Source of the DNA: Candidatus Poribacteria bacterium
Lineage (GTDB): Bacteria > Poribacteria > WGA-4E > UBA9662
DNA: 64,000 bases
Direction: 5' to 3'
Assembly (NCBI GenBank): GCA_002709695.1
Contig: PAQF01000028.1
Location: forward strand, 113,821-177,820
Shown: piece after piece, positions 53,717 through 63,310 of the stretch
Layout: every line of letters begins with the position of its first letter
Position numbering within the stretch: the stretch's first letter is position 1
Notes under the pieces: generated by a model
What the model was told of the DNA's origin: nothing
What the model saw: the letters and a program-made list of their open reading frames with translations, nothing else
Database searches by the model: none
Made by a program: the position numbers and the translations under genes

Positions 53717-55753
53717 ATGATTCTAGAAAACGCGATAATGCAGATTGAGTTAGACCCAACGTTGCCAATTGTCAACCAATATTTCCATAAACCTACCGGT
53801 CAATTGTTTGGCGGTGCTAACACAGATGGAGAATTACAAATTAATGGTCGTTGCATTCCTTGGCAAGAATGGCAAACTGTAGTTACGATTGCGCAAAACG
53901 TTGTCTCTTATCAAACGAAATTGGTAAACAGCCAGATTGTAATCCATTGGCAGTTTACCTTAGAAGGAAGCAACCTTTCGATTTCACTGATTGAAATTAA
54001 TGACCCGGAACAAAAACTAGAATCAATTGGTTGGTCCAATCTGCCAATACTAATTTGTAATGATTCTTCATATCGATACTGGCACATGTCAACAGGTCAG
54101 CCTGATCCCAACGCTGGATACAAAATGTGGGCTACTGATGCCATTGGCGTGATTTCAGAACTAGAATTAGGGCCACCGAAACCTCTGATTTATGGAGCAA
54201 TTTGGAATAATCAAGTTTGCGCTTTTGTTGATAGCAATTATCCATTATTTCCAATAGTACATCAGAGAACAACACAAGAAACCTACACTATAGCTCTCAA
54301 TACATACCAATACCGAGTCAGAGGTGAAATTTTACCAATGTTACAGATCACCGTTGGTTTTTTGGGTGATATTAATGGAGACCACTTGGCTAATTTAAGT
54401 GATTATCGTCTTTGGATTAATCGTTCTCACTCTAAAGGCGATTCTCTTTACTATGATGCAGTCAAATATAAGATTTTGATGCACTATGCACCACCATCTG
54501 CTGGAAGTTGCACGAATCTGGAGGAAAGTGAAGAAATCATCAAAGCGATGTTTCACATTACTGATGGGTTGCCACAGATCATATATCTCGTTGGCCAACA
54601 ATTGGGAGGACATGATGGCACCTATCCTACCCTAGGTGGGGGGATGAACCCAGAAATTGGAACAGAAGAGCAGTTAAGACAACTTTCTGAATCATGCCAG
54701 GAAAAATACAACGCAATCTTGAGTTATCATTGTAATATTGACGACGCTTACCGAAACAGCCAAGATTGGGATCATCGATATGTAGTCGAAAGTGAAAATC
54801 TGGGAGAGGATGCACTTAATATTCATGGTTCTATCTCTCATACACTCGATGTTGAAACGAACGAGATATTCCGTCGCTTGGAAGAATATATGGGATGTTT
54901 TCCCATAACGAAAACACTTCATTTAGATAATATGCGTCTCACCAATACCCTTAACCAAACAGGTTGGGAAGAGATTGGTATAATAGAAGAGCTTGTCTGC
55001 GGGCTAATACCGATTATGGAATGGCTGAAAAAGCGAGGAATTACGATTACCACAGAAGGTCATAATGGTTTGCCAATCGATCCCTCTATTCTGGTGAGTG
55101 GATTTTGGCATTACGATTCCCCTGACCGAATGCGCCAGATCCTTCACCGTCGTATCTCTGGCGGGGGACGAGGTAGCCATCTAGGTCAATATACTACGGC
55201 TGACTACGGCATCTGTAATAGCCTTCACATTGATTTTTCCTACAGAAAATGGCCTCCGGATGATCTGCCATTAGATGTTCGCCAAAAACATTTTGGCTGG
55301 GTGCCAACGGAAACGCTAACTTGGACATTGAAGCACAACTGGAAAGAAATTGTAGATTGCCTATATTTAGGTACTCTACTCCATCATTTTTACAATGAAA
55401 GGGAGATGTTGATCTGGGATGAGGTTGATAATGGTTGGCGGATTACCTATGCAGGTGATGTTGTGGCAGAAGTTGGTATCCAGTCTCCAAATTCGCTGAA
55501 GGTGACAATGAAGGAGATAATTGTAGCTAAAGATAATGATCGATTCATACCATTTAACGAAGCAATTTATGCATACAGTAAAGACGGGAGTAACCATGAT
55601 TGGAGACTTCCGCTAGATTTTCAGGGAGTGCCGCTACAGATATTTACCCTGTCGAAAGATGGTCGAGGTTCTACTCCCATCTACAAGTTATCAGAGCAAA
55701 CCATTCGTTTAGAATTGGAAGCAGGTGTGCCGGTTAAAATCGAAAAACGTTAA
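53717..55753 (+). CDS. GH101-like endo-alpha-N-acetylgalactosaminidase-type protein
   Basis: A 678-residue protein; ATG at 53717 (AGGTGG 8 nt upstream) preferred over the GTG at 53705. Residues about 1-210 form a supersandwich-like beta domain. The central barrel has 'YLVGQQLGGHDGTYPTLGGGMNPE', 'TLHLDNMRLTN' (candidate nucleophile Asp near 417) and 'ITITTEGHNGLP' (candidate acid Glu near 460), the order expected for GH101, which releases core-1 disaccharide from O-glycans of mucin-type proteins. It is much shorter than pneumococcal GH101 and has no signal peptide, so a periplasmic or cytoplasmic oligosaccharide substrate is possible. The family call rests on motif order only. Confidence 0.6.
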   Translation: MILENAIMQIELDPTLPIVNQYFHKPTGQLFGGANTDGELQINGRCIPWQEWQTVVTIAQNVVSYQTKLVNSQIVIHWQFTLEGSNLSISLIEINDPEQKLESIGWSNLPILICNDSSYRYWHMSTGQPDPNAGYKMWATDAIGVISELELGPPKPLIYGAIWNNQVCAFVDSNYPLFPIVHQRTTQETYTIALNTYQYRVRGEILPMLQITVGFLGDINGDHLANLSDYRLWINRSHSKGDSLYYDAVKYKILMHYAPPSAGSCTNLEESEEIIKAMFHITDGLPQIIYLVGQQLGGHDGTYPTLGGGMNPEIGTEEQLRQLSESCQEKYNAILSYHCNIDDAYRNSQDWDHRYVVESENLGEDALNIHGSISHTLDVETNEIFRRLEEYMGCFPITKTLHLDNMRLTNTLNQTGWEEIGIIEELVCGLIPIMEWLKKRGITITTEGHNGLPIDPSILVSGFWHYDSPDRMRQILHRRISGGGRGSHLGQYTTADYGICNSLHIDFSYRKWPPDDLPLDVRQKHFGWVPTETLTWTLKHNWKEIVDCLYLGTLLHHFYNEREMLIWDEVDNGWRITYAGDVVAEVGIQSPNSLKVTMKEIIVAKDNDRFIPFNEAIYAYSKDGSNHDWRLPLDFQGVPLQIFTLSKDGRGSTPIYKLSEQTIRLELEAGVPVKIEKR

Positions 55754-55899
55754 AAATTAATAGTATAGTTTTAACTAATTCTGTCTTTTCGTAGTCAGCA
55801 AAGATAAATTTAAAAAACAGATCTACTGCTAATTAGACTTGTTAGAAAAATCCTGCTTGCCCGTAATTTTTAGCGAATTTATCAATCGAAATTGTTGAA

Positions 55900-57852
55900 A
55901 TGCCAATCATAATCGATTATAATGCCGCGATGGAATCCTTTATTGCGCTTTCAGTTCCGTTTGTCGCACTCTTGATTGTTGTATTTGCTTCTCAAAAGAT
56001 AGGCGACCTCTTTTCTCAGTTCAAATTACCACTAATCAGTGGTTTCCTAGCTGCTGGGGTTATTGCTGGGCCGTTTGTTCTGAATTTCGTCCATACCGAT
56101 AATATTCCTCAGTTCAAATTCCTTGGTCAAATAGCCCTCGCCTTCATTGGCTTTGCAGCTGGTGCCGAACTTGAACTCCAAGTCATCCGAGGTTATTTTC
56201 GCAGTATCATCTCCACTATTGGTGCACAAGTTATTGTCGTATTAGCCATTGGTATCACCGCTTTTGTCTTAATTCAGGACATGGTCCCTTTTATGGAGGT
56301 CCTTCCTCAGAGAGAAGTATTGGCTGTTGCAATGCTTGGTGCGACAATCATGATTGCTCGTTCTCCTTCCTCTGCATTGGCCATTATAAAGGAACTACGT
56401 GCCCACGGACCATTCACCCATAAGGTACTAGGAGCAACGGTACTAATGGACGCTGTTGTTATTATCATCTTTGCTATTTCGGTTTCCGTTGCTGATGTCC
56501 TTGTTAAAGGGGCAGCCTTTAACATGGGGTTGTTCATTTTCGTGGTCTTTGAAATCTTACTTGATATTGGCTTAGGTATCCTTATTGGATTATTCCTTCG
56601 TTTGATTGTGTTCTTACCTTCTTTACTGATCCAGGGCACTTTGATTTTGCTACTTGGTCTGAGCGTTTTTTTTCTGTCGGTTGAACTTCATAATTTCCAT
56701 TTGTTTGGACTTCCAATTGGTCTCTTCTCCGAACCACTTCTGGTTTGCTTAATAGCCGGTTTTTATGTAACCAATTATTCTCGAGTGGCATTAGATTTTC
56801 GACATGTCCTTGAAAAAATGTCTCCGGGAGTATTCTTACTTTTTTTCACTTTAGTAGGAATTGAGCTTCAGGTTGAAACCTTGGGTCAAGTCTGGAAGAT
56901 TATGTTGTTTCTATGTACTGTCCGATTTGTCGGAATATTTGTCGGTTGTCTTTTAGGAAACACGATTGCTCAGGAACGTAGCTCTGGGAGTTATCTACTC
57001 GGATTTGGTTTTATTACACAAGCGGGAGTTAGTGTAGGATTGGCAAAGGAGGTTGCAGTCGAGTTTAGTACTTGGGGAAACGAACTGGCTACCCTGTCCA
57101 TTGGAGTTATTGTTATTAACCAGATTGTGGGACCACCTATCCTAAAGTGGGTGATCAATCGGGTCGGTGAATCCCACACGCGTGCCGCAAAACCTGAATT
57201 TGATGGTGTCCGTGATGCCATCATTTTCGGCGTGGAAGGCCAATCAATTAAGCTCGTTCGTCAACTCGAGAGCCACGAATGGAATGTCATACTGGTTACT
57301 CTTAGCAAAGAAATTTTTGCTAACAAAACGGTTGAATCGCCTCAGATTGAATTCATGCCGGAAATTACCGAAACGGCACTCCGAGAACTAGACATAGAAC
57401 GGGCAGAAAGTGTTGTACTAATGTTATCAGATGAAGAAAACCTAACTATATGCGAGCTCATTTATGAGAAATTTGGTATAGAAAACGTGATTGCTCGGCT
57501 ACAGGATCCAAACAATTTTGAAAAATTTCAAGGCTTAGCACTGGCAGTAAATCCAGAAACTGCCATGGTCAATTTGCTCGATCAGTTTGTCCGTTCTCCC
57601 TTTGCTGCTTCCTTATTATTAGGGATGGATCCGGATGAAGAGTTTATGGAAATTGAGATGAATAACCCAGACCTCAATGGAGTGGCAATCCGTGACATAC
57701 ATTTACCACACGATGCACTAATTCTCTCAATCTCCCGAAGTGGAAGCCGGCTGATCTCACATGGATACACACGCCTTGAAATCGGTGACCATATTGCGGT
57801 GGTTGGCCTACCCGATAGCTTGGCAGAAATAGAGGTGCGATTTGAACCATAA
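55900..57852 (+). CDS. Kef/CPA2-type cation:proton antiporter with RCK domain
   Basis: A 650-residue protein: about 12 membrane segments in residues 12-415 with CPA2 signatures ('LISGFLAAGVIAGPF', 'GFAAGAELEL', 'ATVLMDAVVIIIFA'), then an RCK/TrkA-N-like nucleotide-binding domain (about 430-545) and a TrkA-C domain (about 560-650). Exchanges K+ or Na+ for H+ under ligand control through the RCK domain. The first Gly of the usual TrkA-N GxGxxG is changed (FGVEGQSI). The start could also be the ATG at 55930; neither has a good ribosome binding site. Confidence 0.9.
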   Translation: MPIIIDYNAAMESFIALSVPFVALLIVVFASQKIGDLFSQFKLPLISGFLAAGVIAGPFVLNFVHTDNIPQFKFLGQIALAFIGFAAGAELELQVIRGYFRSIISTIGAQVIVVLAIGITAFVLIQDMVPFMEVLPQREVLAVAMLGATIMIARSPSSALAIIKELRAHGPFTHKVLGATVLMDAVVIIIFAISVSVADVLVKGAAFNMGLFIFVVFEILLDIGLGILIGLFLRLIVFLPSLLIQGTLILLLGLSVFFLSVELHNFHLFGLPIGLFSEPLLVCLIAGFYVTNYSRVALDFRHVLEKMSPGVFLLFFTLVGIELQVETLGQVWKIMLFLCTVRFVGIFVGCLLGNTIAQERSSGSYLLGFGFITQAGVSVGLAKEVAVEFSTWGNELATLSIGVIVINQIVGPPILKWVINRVGESHTRAAKPEFDGVRDAIIFGVEGQSIKLVRQLESHEWNVILVTLSKEIFANKTVESPQIEFMPEITETALRELDIERAESVVLMLSDEENLTICELIYEKFGIENVIARLQDPNNFEKFQGLALAVNPETAMVNLLDQFVRSPFAASLLLGMDPDEEFMEIEMNNPDLNGVAIRDIHLPHDALILSISRSGSRLISHGYTRLEIGDHIAVVGLPDSLAEIEVRFEP

Positions 57853-57987
57853 TACTGACGTAAACTCTCGACTGCAAAGCTATTATGGCTAGCTTACTAA
57901 GCTGGAGCTTCCGAAAATCGGTTCTACTAACTAGGTTGTAACCGTCTTACCCACCCTTGACATACAATAAAATGGGATTATCAGCAC

Positions 57988-58713
57988 ATGAACGTTTTGC
58001 TAGCTGGCGCCGCTGGGTTCGTCGGTCGTGTGGCACTGGAACTGCTCAACGAACGACATCAAGTAACAGCTTTTGATATTCAAAATGTGGAATTTAATGG
58101 GGCCATTGTTGGTGATGTCCTCGACTACGCTGCCGTCATAACAGCTATGCAAGGAATCGATGCAGTAGTTAATACTATTATGGCTCCTAACCTCACCTAT
58201 GGGGAAAACGGTTCTGGGTTCACAGTTAATGTCAGTGGAATGTACAATTTGTTGGAAGCCGCGCGTGTGCATGGAATTAAGCGTTTTGTGCATACGTCTA
58301 GTGGGGCGGTACACGGAGGTTATCCACAGCCTCCTGAAACGTTCCTACGCCATGATTTATATCCACTTAAGGCTGCTGGCCCTTATGCACTTTCGAAATT
58401 ATTGCAAGAGGAACTGGCATGGAATTTTCATGATCAGCATGGGATGTCGATTGCAGTAATTAGACCTTGGAGTATCATTGATTCGAAAACGATGTTGACT
58501 ACTGATGGAACGGTCGTCGAGGATTACTCTTGGGGAATGATAGACCGACATGATGTGGCTTCTGCACTAGTTTGTGCCCTGGAAGCCAAGGATATCAACT
58601 ACGAGTGTTTCTATGTGATGGCGACACCTGGTGGTTATAAAGCCACGGATGTTACGAGGACGGAAGATCGCTTGGGGTGGAATCCGTCGATTACCTTTGA
58701 CGCAAACTTGTAG
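57988..58713 (+). CDS. NAD-dependent epimerase/dehydratase
   Basis: A 241-residue extended-type SDR: 'VLLAGAAGFVGRVALELL' (GxxGxxG, residues 3-20), 'HTSSGAVHGG' (catalytic Ser/Thr region) and 'GPYALSKLLQEEL' (YxxxK near 129). The C-terminal substrate domain is short, compared with about 310 residues in sugar-nucleotide epimerases. Likely acts on a nucleotide sugar or related compound; substrate not identifiable. Confidence 0.9.
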   Translation: MNVLLAGAAGFVGRVALELLNERHQVTAFDIQNVEFNGAIVGDVLDYAAVITAMQGIDAVVNTIMAPNLTYGENGSGFTVNVSGMYNLLEAARVHGIKRFVHTSSGAVHGGYPQPPETFLRHDLYPLKAAGPYALSKLLQEELAWNFHDQHGMSIAVIRPWSIIDSKTMLTTDGTVVEDYSWGMIDRHDVASALVCALEAKDINYECFYVMATPGGYKATDVTRTEDRLGWNPSITFDANL

Positions 58714-58966
58714 AACTGAGCCCAACACTCCTGATATTAACATGCAAATGGTTCAGGGCTGGTAATCTTTTGAGCAGGCTTAACAGAAAGGCGAACGTAG
58801 AAATACAGATCGACAACTCACTCACCTGAGATGGAAAATCAGAGGGAATAGAAATTATGCTAACAAAAACGTTCTCATCCGGTAAGGAGGAAAAAGATCC
58901 TTATTGATAGGGGGTTATTGAGGCATATTGCATAAATAAAAAGAAGGGCAATAACGAGTTAAAAAG

Positions 58967-60547
58967 ATGTATATGAATAACTTCAATATTCTGCCATGCC
59001 GTTTAGTTCGATTTACAGTGTCAGTTATTGTTTTTACTATCGTATTTCTGTTGTGTGTTCTTCATCATGTTAAAGCTGAGGCTATCATCATTGACGGTAA
59101 GTTCGGAGATTGGGACCAAAAGGTCGAAATTTTGGTTGATCCCGTCGATGCCGAGGATGGGTTCGTTGATCTTGGCTCGATCCGGTACGCCTCTGATGGG
59201 CACCATCTTCACCTGATGTTAGAGTTGCGGCGCGTGGTGAATCTTCAAGCAATGGACGGTCAGTTAACGATTTACTTTGATGCTGATGGTGATGTGACCA
59301 CGGGCCGTACTGATGGCCCATTACCTGGTGCTGATCTCGCAATCGTCTGCACGGCACCGACCAACCGTCGTACAGAGGCTGCCGGCATGGGACTAGCAGT
59401 AGAAGTTTATCATCGTTCACCGACCAACGACGCTGTGTGGCATGAAAGCCCTTATGCATTGGGTATCTCGTTTGCACCAACCATCGCTAGCCCACAGTCG
59501 GAGCTACGTATCGAGCGCGGTGTAAGGCTGCATGACCGTGCGCTTTTTGCGGGCAAGAAGGTGACTATGCGCATCATAGCAACGACGGTAGCTGGTGATG
59601 TCGTTGATGCGATCCCCTCACTTACACTCCGCCTGCCTGAACTGGAAAAAACACCTTGGAAACCAGTCAACGAAGTGTCGCTCGAACGTATGGCAGGCAA
59701 CCATCTTCGTGTTATTACTTGGAATGTCGAGCGCGGTTCCATATTGAATACACCGTTGCCTTTTGTGCGCACGTTACGTGCCCTCGATGCTGACATCATT
59801 CTTCTCGAAGAACTCACCAGCCAGCAATCGCAGCATACTATTGAAAATTTCTTCAATAACCATTGTCCTCTTAGTGAAAATGCTCGTTGGTATGTGCATC
59901 TTGGTTCTGGTGGAGGGAACCTACGTTGTGCCATCGTTTCATCCTTTCCTTTCAAGGTGATTGAGGCCCTTGATATCGTCCCTTATGAGAATCAAACTAA
60001 TCGATCAGTACGGCAGGCGTCGTGTATCGTCACTGTCGAAGATACGAATATATTTGTGTGTGCTATCCACCTGAAATGCTGTGGTCGTGTCAATAGCCGT
60101 GAGGAAGTCACACGCTTAACCGAAGTTCGTTCACTCATTAATGCAATCGCTGCAAATATTGGGGATCAACAGATTGATGTAATGCTTCTCGGTGGTGATG
60201 TTAACCTTGTTGGTGGATATGGACCCTTAACTGATTTGCTTGAAGGATGTAGTAGAATGGGACATCCGGTTCAAGTGGTAGACGCCTATCAACTCGATGG
60301 CCTTACGAATGCTACTTGGTATGATGCTGACCAACCGTTTGTTCCTGGGAGGCTAGATTATCTGTTATGTTCGGTCAACGGCGTAACGATTGAACGGTCA
60401 TTCGTTTTCGATGCGACGGATCTACCTCTGCACCTTCTTTCGAATACTGGCATTCTACCGACGGATTCCTTGGATGCCAGTGACCATCGCCCCGTGGTCG
60501 TTGATCTGCGATTTGGCAACTCGTTTTCTATAGGAAATTCTGAATGA
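58967..60547 (+). CDS. Secreted endonuclease/exonuclease/phosphatase with N-terminal CBM9-like domain
   Basis: A 526-residue protein. Signal peptide or anchor at residues 10-38. Residues about 40-230 resemble a CBM9/DOMON-like sandwich ('IIIDGKFGDWDQ', 'TIYFDADGDVTTGR'). Residues about 245-520 are an EEP catalytic domain: 'RVITWNVERGS', 'ILLEELTS' (metal Glu), 'MLLGGDVNLVGG' and 'DASDHRPVVVDLRF' (catalytic Asp-His). Could be an extracellular DNase, phosphodiesterase or phospholipase-C-like enzyme. Its GC content looks higher than that of its neighbours, which may signal transfer. Confidence 0.85.
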   Translation: MYMNNFNILPCRLVRFTVSVIVFTIVFLLCVLHHVKAEAIIIDGKFGDWDQKVEILVDPVDAEDGFVDLGSIRYASDGHHLHLMLELRRVVNLQAMDGQLTIYFDADGDVTTGRTDGPLPGADLAIVCTAPTNRRTEAAGMGLAVEVYHRSPTNDAVWHESPYALGISFAPTIASPQSELRIERGVRLHDRALFAGKKVTMRIIATTVAGDVVDAIPSLTLRLPELEKTPWKPVNEVSLERMAGNHLRVITWNVERGSILNTPLPFVRTLRALDADIILLEELTSQQSQHTIENFFNNHCPLSENARWYVHLGSGGGNLRCAIVSSFPFKVIEALDIVPYENQTNRSVRQASCIVTVEDTNIFVCAIHLKCCGRVNSREEVTRLTEVRSLINAIAANIGDQQIDVMLLGGDVNLVGGYGPLTDLLEGCSRMGHPVQVVDAYQLDGLTNATWYDADQPFVPGRLDYLLCSVNGVTIERSFVFDATDLPLHLLSNTGILPTDSLDASDHRPVVVDLRFGNSFSIGNSE

Positions 60548-60828
60548 ATGTGGAAAGTATCAAAGTCGATATTCGTAACTGCCGTAGCCCATTGTTATCT
60601 AATAATATTTGGGAGAGGGACACGCTACATCATTCCTGAGCTGGTAATGGAAGTACTGGGTTTGGGAAACTTAACCAAAGTAAACAACAACGTACTGCCT
60701 TAAAAACGTAAGGTTGATATCATATCCCATGTAATATTGCTTGAGTTACTGGTGACCAAACCTTAGCTATCAGCTACAGCTGAAAAAAATAGTAATTTAT
60801 TATGATTACCCACTGGTAGGATTTTCTA

Positions 60829-61911
60829 ATTAAGAAAAAATCGCAAATCGAAGACCTCGACCCAAACTTCGAAAAAACTGATCCGGAAAAGGGACTCCGC
60901 TGGTATGATATACAGGCATTTGGTACTGAAGGGCAGGGATGGTCAGACACTCAGAGAACATACGCCCGGCTACCAGCAAAAGCAGAGGATATTGTACGCG
61001 ATCCAGTGTGGCAACTGGCACAACATTCAGCTGGAATTTGTGTTAGGTTTGTAACATCAGCCAGAGCAATTAGCGCGCGGTGGCGACTGTGGAATCGAAA
61101 TCTAGCCATGGTTCATATGCCTGCAACAGGTGTGTCTGGCCTCGACCTCTATATCAAGGATCCATTGTGTCCCAAGAATAAAAAATATCATTGGATTGGT
61201 TTAGGCCAGCCTGAAAAATTCCCAGAAAACGAAGCCGAATTGGTTGGAGGCCTCAATGGTAAACCCCACGAGTTTATCCTCTATTTACCCCTCTACAACG
61301 GCGTTGAAAAAGTGGAGATAGGTGTAAATGCGGAATCCAAAATCGAAAAAGCTCCTACATGCACAACAAAGCCAATCGTCATGTATGGTACTAGTATCTT
61401 GCATGGAGGATGTGCATCGCGACCAGGTATGTCCTATCCAGCTATTATAGGGCGTTGGGTTGACCGACCAATTATTAATCTTGGTTTCTCAGGAAATGGG
61501 CAGGCCGAATTGGAGATGGCCGAGCTCCTCGCCGAACTGGATCCAGCTGTGTATCTTTTAGACTACTGCCCAAATGTCAACGCAAATGGAATTCGCGAAC
61601 GTACTGAACCATTCGTACAAATACTACGTAATGCTCACCCCGACACCCCCATCGTTTTCGTAGAAAACATCACCTATCAGAAACATTTATTCGTACAATC
61701 TGCCCGAGACAACGCAAATGAGAAAAACATGGAGCTGTACTCAGCTTATAATCGTCTTAGGCAAGCGGGTGTGAAGCATTTGTTGTATATCCCAGGTGAA
61801 CGCTTGCTTGGAGACGATGGGGAAGGTACTGTCGATGGAGTTCACCCAACAGATGTGGGATTTATGAGAATGGCACAAACCATTGGCCCCATAGTCGAGG
61901 CACTTCTCTAA
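60829..61911 (+). CDS. SGNH-type hydrolase/esterase, start codon damaged or non-canonical
   Basis: The catalytic part has the SGNH-family blocks: 'MYGTSILHGGCASRPG' (nucleophile Ser), 'NLGFSGNGQAE' (Gly/Asn blocks) and 'GTVDGVHPTDVGF' (Asp and His). The first standard start is GTG 61006, but homology-like sequence extends upstream in frame ('LRWYDIQAFGTEGQGW', 'RLPAKAEDIVRDPVW'), which that start would remove. Upstream codons contain no ATG, GTG or TTG; the in-frame ATG at 60802 is cut off by TAG at 60817. ATT at 60829, 7 nt after TAGGA, is at the expected N-terminus. So the gene either uses ATT or has lost its start codon. Carbohydrate esterase activity is likely if expressed. Confidence 0.7.
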   Translation: MKKKSQIEDLDPNFEKTDPEKGLRWYDIQAFGTEGQGWSDTQRTYARLPAKAEDIVRDPVWQLAQHSAGICVRFVTSARAISARWRLWNRNLAMVHMPATGVSGLDLYIKDPLCPKNKKYHWIGLGQPEKFPENEAELVGGLNGKPHEFILYLPLYNGVEKVEIGVNAESKIEKAPTCTTKPIVMYGTSILHGGCASRPGMSYPAIIGRWVDRPIINLGFSGNGQAELEMAELLAELDPAVYLLDYCPNVNANGIRERTEPFVQILRNAHPDTPIVFVENITYQKHLFVQSARDNANEKNMELYSAYNRLRQAGVKHLLYIPGERLLGDDGEGTVDGVHPTDVGFMRMAQTIGPIVEALL

Positions 61912-62489
61912 TTTTTATCTTGCTTGAATTTTTCAGGTAAATCACACTTAAGATCAGGACACCTACAGCGGTCCCCCTTGTGGGGGAATCATACAGCTTA
62001 TGTACTATGTCTTAAAGTACTTATACTGGAGACCTGATCTGAGCTGATGGCTCTATCATCCATCAGGATGCTAAACAACAGTTGCATCAATATCTCCGCG
62101 CTAACATTTAGCCGCTCATGCAAACTGGCAAACCTCTGGAGTTGAAGGATATTCTGCATCGTGTTAACATCAGGAAACCTAAACTGGTTCAACAGCTTGG
62201 CAAGCAACAAGTTCAAAGCATGGTTCAATAACTTTTTTGAAAGGATGGGGTATCTGAACTCGTCAAATATTGGCAGATTACCAGTGTAGAGGATGATAGT
62301 GGATATAAAAGAGGCTTCTGCCTATAACAATCTGGATGAGGCTATAGAAGCTTATGAGAATGCCGAAGAATTATAGCTGAACTATATAGGGTTTGAGCGG
62401 TCGGTTAAGCGAGCAATGCAGCAAGACATGGCTGAAGAACTAGGTGAAGATAAGGTGCGTCAAATATTGGAGGATTTTGGGTGTAGGAG
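61912..62489. other. Decayed coding region before the LRR gene
   Basis: About 580 bp without an intact gene. A GC-rich hairpin (TCCCCC/GGGGGA, 61972-61987) follows the SGNH gene. Plus-strand frames from about 62064 to 62231 and from 62300 to 62491 read like protein but are cut by in-frame TAG codons (62109 and 62375 area). The last one ends 'RQILEDFGCRR' and its TGA overlaps the ATG of the LRR gene. I read these as remnants of one or two genes. The minus-strand 76-codon frame here is probably a shadow. Confidence 0.5.
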
Positions 62490-63122
62490 ATGATGGTGGA
62501 AAACGATGCATTAGAAAAGGCACTGGCTAATCCAGCGGAAGTAATGGAACTCAATTTGCGTTATAACGAGCTGACGAGTTTGCCATCAGAAATATGGCAA
62601 ATGACTAATTTGGAAAGACTCAACTTGGGTGATAACGAACTAACGAGTCTGCCATCAGAAATAGGGCAACTAGCTAATTTGAAAAGACTCAACTTAGGGT
62701 ATAACAAACTGACGAGCTGGCCAGCTGAAATAGGGCAACTGACTAATTTAGAAAGACTCAACTTGACTGATAACTCACTAACGAGTCTGCCATCAGAAAT
62801 AGGGCAGATGGCTAATTTGAAAAGATTCAACTTGGGGTATAACAAACTAAAAAGTCTGCCATCAGAAATAGGGCGACTGAATAATTTGGCCATACTCGAG
62901 TTGAATGGTAACTTACTAGCGAGTCTGCCATCAGAAATAGGGCAACTGGCTAATTTGGAATATCTCGGCTTAGGGGATAACAAACTAGCGAGCTTGCCAG
63001 CTGAAATAGGTCAACTAACTAATTTGGAAAGGATTTACCTGGGTGATAAACGGTTGATAGAGATTGCAAGGGCGTTAGTTGTGTCTGGTTGCAAGATTAG
63101 TTATTACGGTCTGGGTCAATAG
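62490..63122 (+). CDS. Leucine-rich-repeat protein
   Basis: A 210-residue protein made of seven 23-residue LRRs (residues about 21-181) with consensus LNLxxNxLTSLPSEIGQLxNL, then a short C-terminal part without repeats. The DNA is a near-perfect 69-bp tandem array from about 62550 to 63032. No signal peptide or membrane segment, no fused enzymatic domain. Such eukaryote-like LRR proteins bind proteins and are enriched in symbionts; its partner is unknown. The ATG overlaps the stop of the decayed upstream frame. Confidence 0.9.
   Translation: MMVENDALEKALANPAEVMELNLRYNELTSLPSEIWQMTNLERLNLGDNELTSLPSEIGQLANLKRLNLGYNKLTSWPAEIGQLTNLERLNLTDNSLTSLPSEIGQMANLKRFNLGYNKLKSLPSEIGRLNNLAILELNGNLLASLPSEIGQLANLEYLGLGDNKLASLPAEIGQLTNLERIYLGDKRLIEIARALVVSGCKISYYGLGQ
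62550..63032 (+). repeat. Seven 69-bp tandem repeats encoding LRRs
   Basis: Direct repeats of 69 bp, each encoding one 23-residue LRR; the CTGCCATCAGAAATAGGGCA core recurs nearly unchanged, so recombination could change the copy number. Confidence 0.85.
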
Positions 63123-63131
63123 GAGGAGTAG

Positions 63132-63194
63132 ATGAAAGACAGTTTTTGGGAGGATCTGGATGTGTTTTTAGGAGAAATCTGTTGGCCTGTGTAA
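63132..63194 (+). CDS. Possible 20-residue small protein
   Basis: ATG at 63132 with AGGAGGAG just upstream, 9 bp after the LRR gene, encodes MKDSFWEDLDVFLGEICWPV. The strong binding site is the only support; it may be the stump of a truncated gene. Confidence 0.3.
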   Translation: MKDSFWEDLDVFLGEICWPV

Positions 63195-63310
63195 GTATAT
63201 ATAATATTATGTGCAGAGCGAGAAATAGATACTTGCTTCTTGATCAATGACTAATTGATTCAGTTAAGGGTAACTGGCTAATTACAATTTTTAAAATCCA
63301 GAGGTCTACT

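Noticed and set aside
59452..59955. 167-codon minus-strand ORF
   Set aside because: Antisense to the EEP gene, Ser/Arg-rich shadow in higher-GC DNA.
61972..61987. Rho-independent terminator after the SGNH gene
   Set aside because: A GC-rich 6-bp stem with TTGT loop is present, but no T-run follows.
61998..62228. 76-codon minus-strand ORF
   Set aside because: Leucine-rich shadow of a decayed plus-strand frame; no binding site or family match.
62550..63032. Regular repeats that could suggest CRISPR
   Set aside because: Repeats are contiguous 69-bp coding units in frame, without unique spacers.
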